Positions 25,830 through 35,700 of a stretch of DNA of 62,755 nucleotides are shown here, one piece after another; positions within the stretch are counted from its first letter, which is position 1; every line of letters begins with the position of its first letter. Below the pieces are notes generated by a model, which made no database searches, was not told the DNA's origin, and worked only from the letters and a program-made list of their open reading frames with translations. A program made the translations under genes and the position numbers. The DNA comes from JAGNLA01 sp964639885 (lineage in GTDB: Bacteria > Caldisericota > Caldisericia > JAAYUI01), in the NCBI GenBank assembly GCA_964639885.1, contig CAZXEH010000009.1, positions 1 to 62,755 on the forward strand, read 5' to 3'.

Positions 25830-26234
25830 ATGCTTTCAATGGAGTCATCCTTTGACGAAAAAGACAGGATTCTGACCGTCAAGATTTCCGGGCAGATAGA
25901 AATGTTTAAAGAAGTCACGCAAATCCTTGACAGGATTGAAGAGCTGTTTGCTAGTCTGGGAAGCGAGAAGGTATGGCTTGTGTCAGACTACTCAGAGTTT
26001 GGAAAACATCAGAAGATTTCATTTTCATTCATAGCCGGCAAAATTTTCTCAAGGCTTCGCAAAATTCTGAAAGGCAGAACAATAGGCCGGCTCATTGTTA
26101 CAGACGGTGAAAGCACGCTTCTGGCTTATGAAAACATGCTGGCACGTTTTATCGGAAGTAAGCCAAGAATATACAAAACGCTTGACGAGGCTTACGCATT
26201 CATCAGACAGTCAAACAATTCTGGCAACCTTTAA
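25830..26234 (+). CDS. Small STAS/SpoIIAA-like protein
   Basis: 134 aa with GGAGA upstream at ~9 nt. The alternation of strands and helices (ILTVKISGQIEMFKEV..., KVWLVSDYSEFGKHQK, GRLIVTDGESTLLAYENMLARF, PRIYKTLDEAYAFIRQ) fits the SpoIIAA/YgaP-like fold of unknown-function STAS relatives. No conserved phospho-serine motif is visible. A role in regulation or membrane association is possible but unproven. Confidence 0.55.
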   Translation: MLSMESSFDEKDRILTVKISGQIEMFKEVTQILDRIEELFASLGSEKVWLVSDYSEFGKHQKISFSFIAGKIFSRLRKILKGRTIGRLIVTDGESTLLAYENMLARFIGSKPRIYKTLDEAYAFIRQSNNSGNL

Positions 26235-26267
26235 CACTGTTTGTCAAAAGGCTTGTAGAATTGACTC

Positions 26268-27401
26268 ATGATCAACTTCCAGCTACATAACCCCGTTCAG
26301 ATAGTTTTCGGTCCTGGTGAAGCGTCAAAGCTCCCGCAGAACTCTTCAAGGTTTGGCACAAGACCACTTGTGATGTTTGGCAAATCCTCAGCCCAAAAAA
26401 CTGGTCTTGCCGACAAAATCCTGAAGCTGTTGACCGATGCCGGTTCTGAACCGGTTCCGTTCTTCGGGATTGAGCCAAACCCAAGAGCGACCTCCTGTGA
26501 TGCGGCCGCACACCTTGCCAGGGAAAAATCTTGTGACCATGTGATTGCCGTTGGTGGTGGCTCGGTAATGGATGCTGCAAAGATCACATCCACAGCCATC
26601 CTTTCAGGCCGACCCACGTGGGATCATGTTTTGAAGTTGGTTCCAAGCGATAAGGCTCTGCCGATAATCATGGTTCCAACCATTGCTGCAACCGGTTCAG
26701 AGTTCAACTGGGGCGCAGTCATTTCAAACTGGGACACCCACCAGAAACTGTCTGCCTACTCACCTGCGTTTTTCCCAAAAGTTTCCATCATCGATCCTGA
26801 ACTGACCGTTACCACACCACCGCACACCACTGCTTATGGTGGAATTGACATAATGATCCACGTGCTCGAGACATACCTGAGCTGCCCGGATGAAAACAGC
26901 CCGATTCAGGATAGAATCACCGAGGGCATCTGCAAAACCGTTATCGAATACTTGCCAAAGGCTATGGCTGATGGTTTTGACATAAATGCCAGATCGCAGC
27001 TTTCGTGGGCATCGGCTGTCGCCCTTTGCGGGCTGCCAAACGGCGGAAGACCGGGCGGATTCATTATCCACTGGATGGAGCATGTCATGAGCGCTCACTT
27101 TGACATTCCTCACGGACTAGGCCTTGCGTACCTTCTCGTGCCAATGCTTTCATATTTTTCCAGACATTTTCCGAAAAGATTCGAGCTTTACAGAACAAAC
27201 ATTTTGCCAGACACCGAATGCTTTCTCAAGTCTGTCGGATGTTTGACAACCCTTGGAGCACTGGGAATACCAGAGGAATTTGCCCCAAAGTTTGCCGACG
27301 ATCTCTTCGACCAGAAGGCGGTCAATGGTCAGCTGATCGGTTATCCCGAGCTTACAAAACAAGAAGTGATGAAAGTTCTTCTCGGTTACAGGAATTGTTG
27401 A
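26268..27401 (+). CDS. Iron-containing alcohol dehydrogenase (butanol dehydrogenase-like)
   Basis: 377 aa. Family III ADH: N-terminal FQLHNPVQIVFGPGE, NAD(P)-binding VIAVGGGSVMDAAK, VPTIAATGSEFN, and metal ligands in YGGIDIMIHVLE (D, H) and HWMEHVMSAHFDIPHGLGLA (two H). These match YqhD/BdhA-type enzymes that reduce aldehydes to alcohols with NADPH or NADH. A role in disposing of fermentation electrons fits the Ptb-Buk operon nearby. No Shine-Dalgarno is seen; TAGAAT (26256-26261) lies 6 nt before the ATG, so the mRNA is probably leaderless. Confidence 0.9.
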   Translation: MINFQLHNPVQIVFGPGEASKLPQNSSRFGTRPLVMFGKSSAQKTGLADKILKLLTDAGSEPVPFFGIEPNPRATSCDAAAHLAREKSCDHVIAVGGGSVMDAAKITSTAILSGRPTWDHVLKLVPSDKALPIIMVPTIAATGSEFNWGAVISNWDTHQKLSAYSPAFFPKVSIIDPELTVTTPPHTTAYGGIDIMIHVLETYLSCPDENSPIQDRITEGICKTVIEYLPKAMADGFDINARSQLSWASAVALCGLPNGGRPGGFIIHWMEHVMSAHFDIPHGLGLAYLLVPMLSYFSRHFPKRFELYRTNILPDTECFLKSVGCLTTLGALGIPEEFAPKFADDLFDQKAVNGQLIGYPELTKQEVMKVLLGYRNC

Positions 27402-27425
27402 AAACCTGCAAATTTTTGCTAGAAT
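27398..27425 (+). promoter_or_regulatory. Promoter for a probable leaderless mRNA
   Basis: TTGAAA (27398-27403), 16-bp spacer and TAGAAT (27420-27425), then 7 nt to the ATG at 27433. The -35 overlaps the stop codon of the alcohol dehydrogenase gene. There is no Shine-Dalgarno between. Confidence 0.55.
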
Positions 27426-27432
27426 TTCAGAG

Positions 27433-30400
27433 ATGAAAAAACTGATTTCTATATGCATTGCTGTTTCATTTCTGACATTTCCGCCAATCAGAGCAGCCAC
27501 CACCACCGAAGCCCACATCCTCACCAAGTTCAACATTGAAAAGGTGGCTTCATGTTCCACAGCCAACATGCAGTACATCTGCATGCAGGACGAGTATTCG
27601 AACCTGACGATGATGACCATGGATCTTGCGACCATGTACGCAAAGTCGCTCAAGACCATCTTCCGTCCGAATTCGATCAAGGGGCCGGCTCAAGCTCCCG
27701 GAAACATCAGAAACGTTTCCGAGCCGCAACTTCCAAAGTATGGGAACTATGTAAGTTTCATTGGTACTTCCGGCAACAGGCGCTATCTGGTTTCGATAGA
27801 TGCCGAGGGCAAGACCATGAAAACAGCAATGCTACCCGACACTTTGTTTGATGGGATAAACATCTACTGGGATCTTCTGTGGTTCCGCCTCAATGGCAAC
27901 GGTCAGGTTTTTTTTGGTGTTGCAAGAGGCACGGTCAAGGACAAGGGTAAAAAGGGAACCTGCCTGGCACTTGTTGTAATGGACACAGACGGCCAGAACC
28001 CGTTCTTCATCGGCAGACCAAAATGGACAGGCACGAAGTTTGAATACTCCAAAGACGGCCCCGGAGCAATAATCTCGCCGATCGGAATGTCCCGCGACAC
28101 GATGAAGGTTTTTTACAAGGCAAAAGTCGGCGCCACAAACACAAACGGCATCTACTCATGCGATTACAACGGCGACAATTTCAGGCTGGTAACGACTGTC
28201 CCGGGCAAGTTCACGCAGACGGCCAGTACAACGAAAGTCTGGTCGCTCGATCTTGTCACCGACAACGGGAAATATCTGATACTCAACGACAACGGTCTTA
28301 GCCACAAAGGAGCTGTGTCAGTAGATGCAAGCTCAGGCGCGATCCTTGCGAGGCTTTCATCCAAAGTCATGGCAACCAGTAACGATGGCAACTACGCATT
28401 TTTCAAGAGCAATGCCGGACTTGGCATAGGTTTCATAATCGGTGGCGAACCGCAGATGATCGTGAAGACTTCAGACGCCGGTTACCCCGCCATTGGAAAA
28501 CTTAACAACAGGAGCTCGGATGAACCGCCGGTCTCCTGCATAACCCAGTCACCGCTCGCTCTTGTGGGAAGGTCTGAAACCGACGTAAGAGGCAAAGGAC
28601 AGCTTTACTACACTGTTATCCTTTCGCCACCATCTCCTCCGTCCCCAAGGCTTGTGCTCGAACCCCCGGTGATCGATCTGGGGATCGTTTCAGCTGAAGC
28701 AACGGCATCTGTTGGCATCCGAAACCCGGGCCAGACAGCCATTTCAGGAAAATTGACAGTTGAAAACGGCACCGATTGCCAGCCGTTCTCCTTTGAAGGC
28801 AAAAGCTCGATGACGTTCACTGAGGTTGGCGATGTGAAGGTGAATTTTGACCCCAAATGCCTTGAACCGGGACAAACAAAAGAGGCGCAGATAAAAGTAA
28901 CTTCAACCGGTGGGAATGCTGCAGTCTCAATTGTTGCAACTCTGGACAACCCTGAACGGGCAATGGGCAAGATCGGTTTTGGCAGAAACGAAACATGGAT
29001 TGGAACCACCGAGTTCACGCTCAAAGTGCCGGCTTTCATGGAAAATGGCTCCTCCTATATACCGATGGATTTCCTCAAAGAGATCATTCCGTGCGATTTT
29101 ACCTGGAATGCTGATGAGAAGACTGCAATTGTTGAATACCAGGAAACGAAGATCGAACTGACAATTGATTCAACGACATGCTTGGTCGATGACATCGAGG
29201 CAACCCTTTCCAAACCGCCACTTCTCAGAGATGGCATGGTTTTCCTGCCGTCAAGCCTTTTAAAGCAGACATTCGACTGCAAGATGGAATACTTTTCTAA
29301 ATCACAATCATTGATTCTGGATTTTCCAAAACCAATCTGGGGCAGGGAATCCATTGAGATAGACGGTATGCCTGCAATGGGCGAGGTTTACCTGAACAAT
29401 CAGAAGATCGGCAACGCTCCGATGACACTTCGACACCTGCAGCCTGGCAAATACTGGGTGAAAGTCCAGCTTGAAGGGTATGAGGATTATGAGAGCATTG
29501 TGGAGGTTCCTCCATCACCGCTGAAAGTGTTTTACTTCCTTCAGAGGATCATACCGAAAACCGCAACATTCCACATCCAGAGCGAACCTACCGGTGCGTA
29601 TGTTTACATAGATGACAGTTTGATCGGTGTTTCACCGCAAAATCTTGAGCTTGAGCCAGGTGTCCACAGGCTCAAGATCGTCATGAGCGGTTACCCTGAG
29701 TACATAACCGATGTTGTGGCGCTCAAGGGTGAAGAGGTGACGGTGAGCGCTGACCTTGAAACCCTCAAGGACAGGTTCGGACGTTTTGTCACCCCGAAAA
29801 ACGCTGGAATCCAGCTTGTCCTGCCAAAACAAAAAATGGCCACTTTTGACTTGACGGTATCAAACGAGTCGGGATTGCCGCAGGCTTACAAGATCGTCTG
29901 CCCGAGAATTCCTGACAAGGGTTTTGAAGGCGTGTTTATTGAAACTCTCGACGGCGAGGTTTCCGAACTTGTTACGCCGTCAATCTCACCGGGTGAAAAA
30001 CTCACCTACCGCCTGCGCGTGAAAGCCGATGACTTTGCTGCTCCGGGCGATATTTTCGAGGACAAGATAACCATCAACTCGACAACGCTTGCCACCTGGA
30101 AAACAGAGGTTCCTTTCAAGTTCGAGCTGACAGGGACAACGGTTGAGCCACCACAGATCCAGTATGAAGCACCACAAAGCGTTAGATCTGGCGAGAGCTT
30201 TGAAGTGAAGGTGCTGGTCAAGGGAGCATTCGATCTGATGGCTTGCAAGTTCAGATTTTCCTACCAGAGTTCACGTGTGTCGGTTTTCGACGTGACCGAA
30301 GGCGATTTCATGAAAAGCGACGCAACGACGTTTTTTACATGGAAAGAGTTTACCGCAGGTGAACTTAGCATCAACGGCCCGGTGAGAATCGGCAAAACTG

Positions 30401-30561
30401 GCGCAGAAGGCGACGGGTTGCTGTTCACAATCACCTTCAAGGCGATCAAGGACGGCGAACTGATCCTTGATCCAGCAAACATCGAACTTTACGACACCGA
30501 CGGGGAGCGAATCACCCCCCACCCGACAAATGCACTTGTGATACCGATTGAGAAGCCATGA
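27433..30561 (+). CDS. Secreted scaffold-like protein: propeller, Ig, stalk, two PEGA, C-terminal cohesin
   Basis: 1042 aa with a signal peptide ending near PPIRAA. Residues ~30-400 form a TolB/WD-like propeller (GQNPFFIGRPKWTGTKFEYS, NGIYSCDYNGDNFRLV). Residues ~405-505 are a HYDIN/ASPM-like Ig (EPPVIDLGIVSAEA). Residues ~515-632 are a stalk domain (SSYIPMDFLKEII). Two PEGA domains follow at ~640-705 (EVYLNNQKIGNAPMTLRHLQ) and ~711-775 (AYVYIDDSLIGVSPQNLE), then an Ig-like module. A cohesin-like domain spans 905-1042 (GESFEVKVLVKGAFDLMACK; GDGLLFTITFKA; ELYDTDGERI). Cohesins bind dockerins, and the next, overlapping gene ends in a dockerin. Confidence 0.8.
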   Translation: MKKLISICIAVSFLTFPPIRAATTTEAHILTKFNIEKVASCSTANMQYICMQDEYSNLTMMTMDLATMYAKSLKTIFRPNSIKGPAQAPGNIRNVSEPQLPKYGNYVSFIGTSGNRRYLVSIDAEGKTMKTAMLPDTLFDGINIYWDLLWFRLNGNGQVFFGVARGTVKDKGKKGTCLALVVMDTDGQNPFFIGRPKWTGTKFEYSKDGPGAIISPIGMSRDTMKVFYKAKVGATNTNGIYSCDYNGDNFRLVTTVPGKFTQTASTTKVWSLDLVTDNGKYLILNDNGLSHKGAVSVDASSGAILARLSSKVMATSNDGNYAFFKSNAGLGIGFIIGGEPQMIVKTSDAGYPAIGKLNNRSSDEPPVSCITQSPLALVGRSETDVRGKGQLYYTVILSPPSPPSPRLVLEPPVIDLGIVSAEATASVGIRNPGQTAISGKLTVENGTDCQPFSFEGKSSMTFTEVGDVKVNFDPKCLEPGQTKEAQIKVTSTGGNAAVSIVATLDNPERAMGKIGFGRNETWIGTTEFTLKVPAFMENGSSYIPMDFLKEIIPCDFTWNADEKTAIVEYQETKIELTIDSTTCLVDDIEATLSKPPLLRDGMVFLPSSLLKQTFDCKMEYFSKSQSLILDFPKPIWGRESIEIDGMPAMGEVYLNNQKIGNAPMTLRHLQPGKYWVKVQLEGYEDYESIVEVPPSPLKVFYFLQRIIPKTATFHIQSEPTGAYVYIDDSLIGVSPQNLELEPGVHRLKIVMSGYPEYITDVVALKGEEVTVSADLETLKDRFGRFVTPKNAGIQLVLPKQKMATFDLTVSNESGLPQAYKIVCPRIPDKGFEGVFIETLDGEVSELVTPSISPGEKLTYRLRVKADDFAAPGDIFEDKITINSTTLATWKTEVPFKFELTGTTVEPPQIQYEAPQSVRSGESFEVKVLVKGAFDLMACKFRFSYQSSRVSVFDVTEGDFMKSDATTFFTWKEFTAGELSINGPVRIGKTGAEGDGLLFTITFKAIKDGELILDPANIELYDTDGERITPHPTNALVIPIEKP

Positions 30562-32177
30562 GGCTTTTGAGCCTCGTCCTGTCTGTGATTCTGGGCTGGA
30601 CAACGTTTGCCGGTTCAAGCTCAAGGTCAAATTCAACAGAGGTAAAGGTTTGGCCGCCTTTTTCATACAGCTGGATGGAAAACTTCGGCCCACCCGGAAC
30701 AAGGGTTTTCACGCCTGTAACTTTTGAAACCTACAGGATTTGCAAATATATCCTCAGAGACAAGGAATATTCCATCAACGTAAAGGCTTTTGACCGATCA
30801 GGAACTCTGGTCTGGAGTTTTTCCGAGGCGCTTGACCGGCGACTGCTTTTCATGATCAACGCTCTGGATTACGAAGGCTCACCGACGATTGCCGGACAAA
30901 TGGTCTTTTTCACAGGCACAAAGAAACTCTATTGCCTGGCACTCGATTCTGGAAGGCTCCTCTGGGATTTCACCTATCCAGTCAAGGAAACCACCGATCT
31001 TGCAATGGTTTGCCCGCTTGCATACGGCGAAACCGGCATAGCAAAGATTGCCGTGAATGTGGAAGACAAGGTTTACATCCACGAAGCCCTTGTCGGGAAG
31101 GTGCTCAAGATCGCCAAAAACACGGGCGTTCAGGTGCCGCCACTCAAACTCACTGGTGAATCCATCATCTGTCCGGTTCATCTGGATGTTGCCGGAGAAC
31201 CCCTTGTTCCGCTGCCAAAAGAGGCTCTGAAACACGAAGGCGGTTTTGCATCAAACAAGGATATGATCGTTGGCTACAGGCCAAACTCTAGATGGTTTGC
31301 CTGGAAACTCGACAGACGCTACAACAGATGGGAGAAGGTCTGGGAGATTGACGACAGCGCAAAGGTTGAGTCGCCATTCTGGTCGTTTCGTCACGCAACC
31401 ATGCTTGAGGACAGAATCATCTTCGCCACGCCAAACAAAATTGTTTGCGTTGATTATGCCGGCAAGGAGATTTGGTCGCACGATTCAGAGCTTGCCAGAT
31501 GGAACCAGTATGTTCCGGTGTCCGGCAATGTCGCCCTCGTCACCTGCTACACAAAATCAAAGGTTCTTCAGGCTTACGACGTCAGAGACGGTCTGCCCTA
31601 CGACCCAATCGAGCTTCCGGTCTACATCCAGGCGCCTCCTGTGCCAACAGATGACGGATTCATGGTCATGACAACTGGTGGCGGCCTGTGGGCGTTCAAA
31701 TCGTCACAACCGCCAAAGCCTGAAATTGAAATGGCCAAATCCATCAAAATTTACAAAGGCTGGACAGACTACGAATTCGGTTTTGGCGTGAAAAATGTTG
31801 GCGGTTCCAGAATGACATTTGAGACAAAGGCAAACGATCTTGTGCTTGCTTCGATGAAACGATGCAACCCTAACGAAACGGTCTCATTCAGGTTCACGCT
31901 CTCCCAGTTCAAGCCTGATTTGAAAGTAACTGTTGAAGTTGATGGCGACGGTGGCAGAGAAAGCTCAATCTGTTATGTGACTGTGACCGATACCGAGCCG
32001 GACAGGCTGGATGTCAACCTTGACGGAAGAATTGATTTCGCCGATGCTTTCATCGTGCTGATGAATATCGGGAAGGCTGCAACCGGGAAACCGTGGGAGA
32101 TTTCAAGACGGTGCGATGTGGACGGCGATGGAGCCGTTACAATTCTTGATTTTGCCTGCTTTGGTGTCGGAAAATGA
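30558..32177 (+). CDS. Secreted PQQ-propeller protein with C-terminal type I dockerin
   Basis: 539 aa, coupled to the cohesin gene by a 4-bp ATGA overlap. The signal peptide is LLSLVLSVILGWTTFAGSS. Residues ~60-390 have PQQ-like blades (LYCLALDSGRLLWDFTYP; IVCVDYAGKEIWSHDSELA), then an Ig-like module (~395-478). Residues 485-539 form a canonical dockerin with two calcium loops: DVNLDGRIDFAD and DVDGDGAVTILD, both with D1, N/D3, D5, G6 and D12, each followed by a short helix. I infer it docks onto the cohesin of its neighbour. No carbohydrate-active domain is seen, so this is not an obvious cellulosome part. Confidence 0.8.
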   Translation: MRLLSLVLSVILGWTTFAGSSSRSNSTEVKVWPPFSYSWMENFGPPGTRVFTPVTFETYRICKYILRDKEYSINVKAFDRSGTLVWSFSEALDRRLLFMINALDYEGSPTIAGQMVFFTGTKKLYCLALDSGRLLWDFTYPVKETTDLAMVCPLAYGETGIAKIAVNVEDKVYIHEALVGKVLKIAKNTGVQVPPLKLTGESIICPVHLDVAGEPLVPLPKEALKHEGGFASNKDMIVGYRPNSRWFAWKLDRRYNRWEKVWEIDDSAKVESPFWSFRHATMLEDRIIFATPNKIVCVDYAGKEIWSHDSELARWNQYVPVSGNVALVTCYTKSKVLQAYDVRDGLPYDPIELPVYIQAPPVPTDDGFMVMTTGGGLWAFKSSQPPKPEIEMAKSIKIYKGWTDYEFGFGVKNVGGSRMTFETKANDLVLASMKRCNPNETVSFRFTLSQFKPDLKVTVEVDGDGGRESSICYVTVTDTEPDRLDVNLDGRIDFADAFIVLMNIGKAATGKPWEISRRCDVDGDGAVTILDFACFGVGK

Positions 32178-32638
32178 AGATTGTTTCAGGTGGACAGACC
32201 GGTGTTGACAGGGCGGCACTTGATGCAGCAATTGAAATGAAGATCGAGCATGGTGGATGGTGCCCGAAAGGCAGGCTGGCAGAAGACGGTTGCATCGGGG
32301 ACTGTTATCACTTAAAAGAGTCAAAAACCTCCGACTACGAGACGAGAACTGAAAAGAACGTGGTTGACTCGGACGGAACGCTGATCATCACAAGGCAGAA
32401 ACCAAACGGTGGCACCTTGCTGACCATAATCTACTGCGCCAAACATGGCAAACCGGTGTTGCTCGTAACCCCGAAAACATCGAAACCGCCAAAAATCGTC
32501 TATAACTGGATTGCCACGAACAATATCAAAACTTTGAATGTCGCAGGGCCTCGAGCCTCAAAAGACCGCGAAATTTATGACATCGCCTTCAAGTTTTTGA
32601 AGAGTCTGATCAAGCATCTCCAACAAACACTTTTTTAA
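32174..32638 (+). CDS. SLOG-fold putative molybdenum carrier protein
   Basis: 154 aa overlapping the dockerin gene by 4 bp. It has the signature MKIVSGGQTGVDRAALDAA and GGWCPKGRLAEDG of the 'putative molybdenum carrier' family (PF12694), which belongs to the SLOG/Rossmann superfamily that also includes nucleotide-derivative-binding proteins. Homologous domains in other bacteria accompany conflict systems or ADP-ribose-type ligands, and the real ligand here is unknown. The coupling to surface-protein genes may be incidental. Confidence 0.8.
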   Translation: MKIVSGGQTGVDRAALDAAIEMKIEHGGWCPKGRLAEDGCIGDCYHLKESKTSDYETRTEKNVVDSDGTLIITRQKPNGGTLLTIIYCAKHGKPVLLVTPKTSKPPKIVYNWIATNNIKTLNVAGPRASKDREIYDIAFKFLKSLIKHLQQTLF

Positions 32639-32742
32639 TTGAAATAATCAGTGTTTAACCGGCTTTTATCCTTTGCCCCTATATTTTATGATGTAGTATT
32701 ATTGAAATTTGAAACACATCAAACGGTTTTTTGGAGGATTGC

Positions 32743-35700
32743 ATGAAGAAATTTTTTGTTGTTCTCGTCACACTGATGATGGTTCTGCCATATCTCGGAG
32801 TCTCATCGGCCAACGCTGCCGGTTCGGACAAGCCGTTCTCACTCATCGAGCTTGCAGCAAAAACAGAGCCTGGATCAGTGACCCTTTCCTGGCCAAAAAC
32901 CAACCAGTCATCAATCTTCCTTTACCGCGACTATAACAACGACGACAAGCCGATTGCCTCGCTCAACCCTTCAGACACATCCTACACTGACAAGACCTCG
33001 GGCCCACACAACTACAGCCTTAAGGTTATCGGCCGCGACGGCTCCCTTGCCCTCAAGTCGAACCTTCTTCCTGTCTGGGTTCCTTCAGCATGTGAAAGCT
33101 CGGACGGAACAGTGATCAAGCTCTGGGTCGACAAGCCGAAGATGGTTACCGACTGCGTTGAATCGACGGTCAATACTCCGCCGACATCAATTAGCGGTTC
33201 AACCTATGTTTCAATCAGACCGATCATTGAAGCTGCCGGTGGAACCCTGCTCTGGAATGGCGACACAAGAACTGCAACAGTCAGCCTTCCTCCAAATACC
33301 GTCTCACTCACAATTGGTAGCAGGACTGCCAAGGTTAACGGTGCAGACAAGCAGATTTCAACAAATCCAAAGGTTGTACCGGTCATTGTTAAAGGCGCAA
33401 CCATGCTTCCTTTCCGCTTCATCATCGAAAACCTTGGCGGAACGGTTGGCTGGGATGGCAATGAGAAGAGAATGGACATCCTTCTTCCGCTCCAGCCGAA
33501 CAAGGCGATTGTCAGGGCAATGAGCGCTTTCTCAACACTTTCACAAGGGAAACTCGGCCAGATGGTCGAATGTGGATCGGTCGAATCCGTGACCACAACA
33601 AATCCGGCAGGCGATTTCCTGACTGGTGCCAAAATTCTCCACTATGCTTCTGACAAACCGACAGCCACACCGCTTCTCGACGTGGTTGACACAAACGGAA
33701 GAAAGCTCGAATTCTCCAATCTTAAAACCCAGTTCAACGGCATCGATGCAAACCTCTCGCTCTACAAGGTAAGCATAAAGTCGCGTAACAGCCAGCTTCC
33801 ATCGTTTACAACAACGGTTCTTTTCAACAACGAAACCGGCGACATGATTGACGCCACCTTTCTCCCGTCAACCCTTGGCTTTGCTTATGAACAGTCAATG
33901 CTCAACGCTAAACTCATGGGCAAGGGCGAGTTCAGCCAGGTGGTTGCTTCATACAAGATCGGCTACTCAAGCGCAAAACTCTCTGGCGGAAAGCTGTCTT
34001 TTGCCATCAACTCCATCCTGTTCAACACAACGGCATCCGGCAAACTGACAACCATTTCGCCAGGCTGCAGCCCGTGTCAGCTTGGCAGAACCGACGTTTA
34101 TGCCGAGTTCAAAAACACCTGCGCTGACGACATTTCCCAATCGGCAAAAATCAACCTGCCAATCATCTCAAACCTTTACGATTTCTCGCTTGGACTCGGT
34201 TCCGTGGGTGAGCAGGTTGGGTTTGCAATTGACCAGGGATGTGGTTTCTTCCCGTCATCCTCGTGCCCTGATGTCACCGAAAAACAGTCGGAAATGGCTT
34301 TTGAGGTCGCAGACTTCAGACCAATTGCAGCAACTGACAATCCAAGGACAGCCTCGATTCCTGTGAAGGGAGTGGTGAGGCTTCTTGGAAAAACCGGCTG
34401 GTTTCCGGAAACAGTCAACGACAAAACCAAAAACTACATCTCGTTCAAACTACCGTCAGACCCGAAACCAAGAACGATGTCGCTGGCTTTCGGAGGTTCA
34501 AGGAATTTTGGTTCATTCACGCTTTCAGCCATGACAACCTCCCAGTACCCAGGCAACCCGCCAAGGTTGTCGATCAAGGTTCCGCTCCTCTCAAGCCCTG
34601 CAGGCAACCAGGTTGGCATCTTCAAGATGATAGCCAAGGCTTCGCTGTCAATCCTTTCGCCAGTCGATCTGATAGGCAGCTGGTTCTCTCAGTCAGGCAA
34701 AAAGGTTGCCCAGTTCGGTGGAGAAGAGGTTTTGGCAAAGTCTGAGTTTGATTGCCCGTGCAGTGGGTCACTCAAGGCAATTGAGGATGCAAAGCTTGCA
34801 GTTGAAACAAAGGGCGACCTGAGTGTTGTCAAAATCACATGCAGGATTAACACAGACGCAGCCTTCAGGAATGACTCGGACAAGGTCGAAGTCCAAATGT
34901 TTCGAAACGATGAACCCCTCGATGTGGTGACGGTTGTAAAGGCCAACCCGAACGTGACTCTCACTGATGGTGACCCTTACGCTGGAGAAACCTATAAATA
35001 CTGCATCAAGTGCATGGTCAATTCAAAAGTGATCGATGAATGGTGCAATGACGAAGAGATAACGCCAATGCCATCATCTTTCAATATCACCTGGCCGAAC
35101 AACACAACCAATTTCAGTGCAAAGATCATGGCCGGCGACAAATTCTACCTCAAGATAAAGGTTGCAAACACCTCCGAATCGGAGATAAAAGTCAGCCTCT
35201 ACCTCAAGCCTCCGTGCAGGGCATGGAAGGTCAGCTTCACAAACCAGGCGCTTTCTACCGTTGTAGCAGTTCCGGCAAACGGCACAAATCTTTCCACACA
35301 GATTGCTGTAACTCCCGATGTTGGATTGAGTGGCGGTGAAGTGTGCGAGTTCACCATTGAAGCAGTTTCAGGCAAACAGAAAAAGGCTATCAAACTCAAA
35401 GCTACAACCGAGGCTGCACAGTGCGCCTATGTAGCCCAGTGGAATGAAGGCGGTACCGGAATCGGTGGTGACACCTCATCGGGTATTCAGAACGTCCAGT
35501 CATTCACCATCAAAAACACAGGCAACGAAATAAACAAATTCATCATCGACCTTGGCTACGACAGAATGGGCTCAACAGCCCAGCAGCAATGGCTTTTGAG
35601 GTTTGGCAATGATTATGTTCCTGGCATGACAATCAACTTGAGACCGGATGAATCAAGAGAAATACAGGTTTTCTGTCGAGCTGCAAATGACATGCCGGAT

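Noticed and set aside
30558..32177. Cellulosome component because of the dockerin
   Set aside because: No glycoside hydrolase, carbohydrate-binding module or multi-cohesin scaffold is encoded nearby; the GH2 gene at the left edge shows no dockerin in its visible part.
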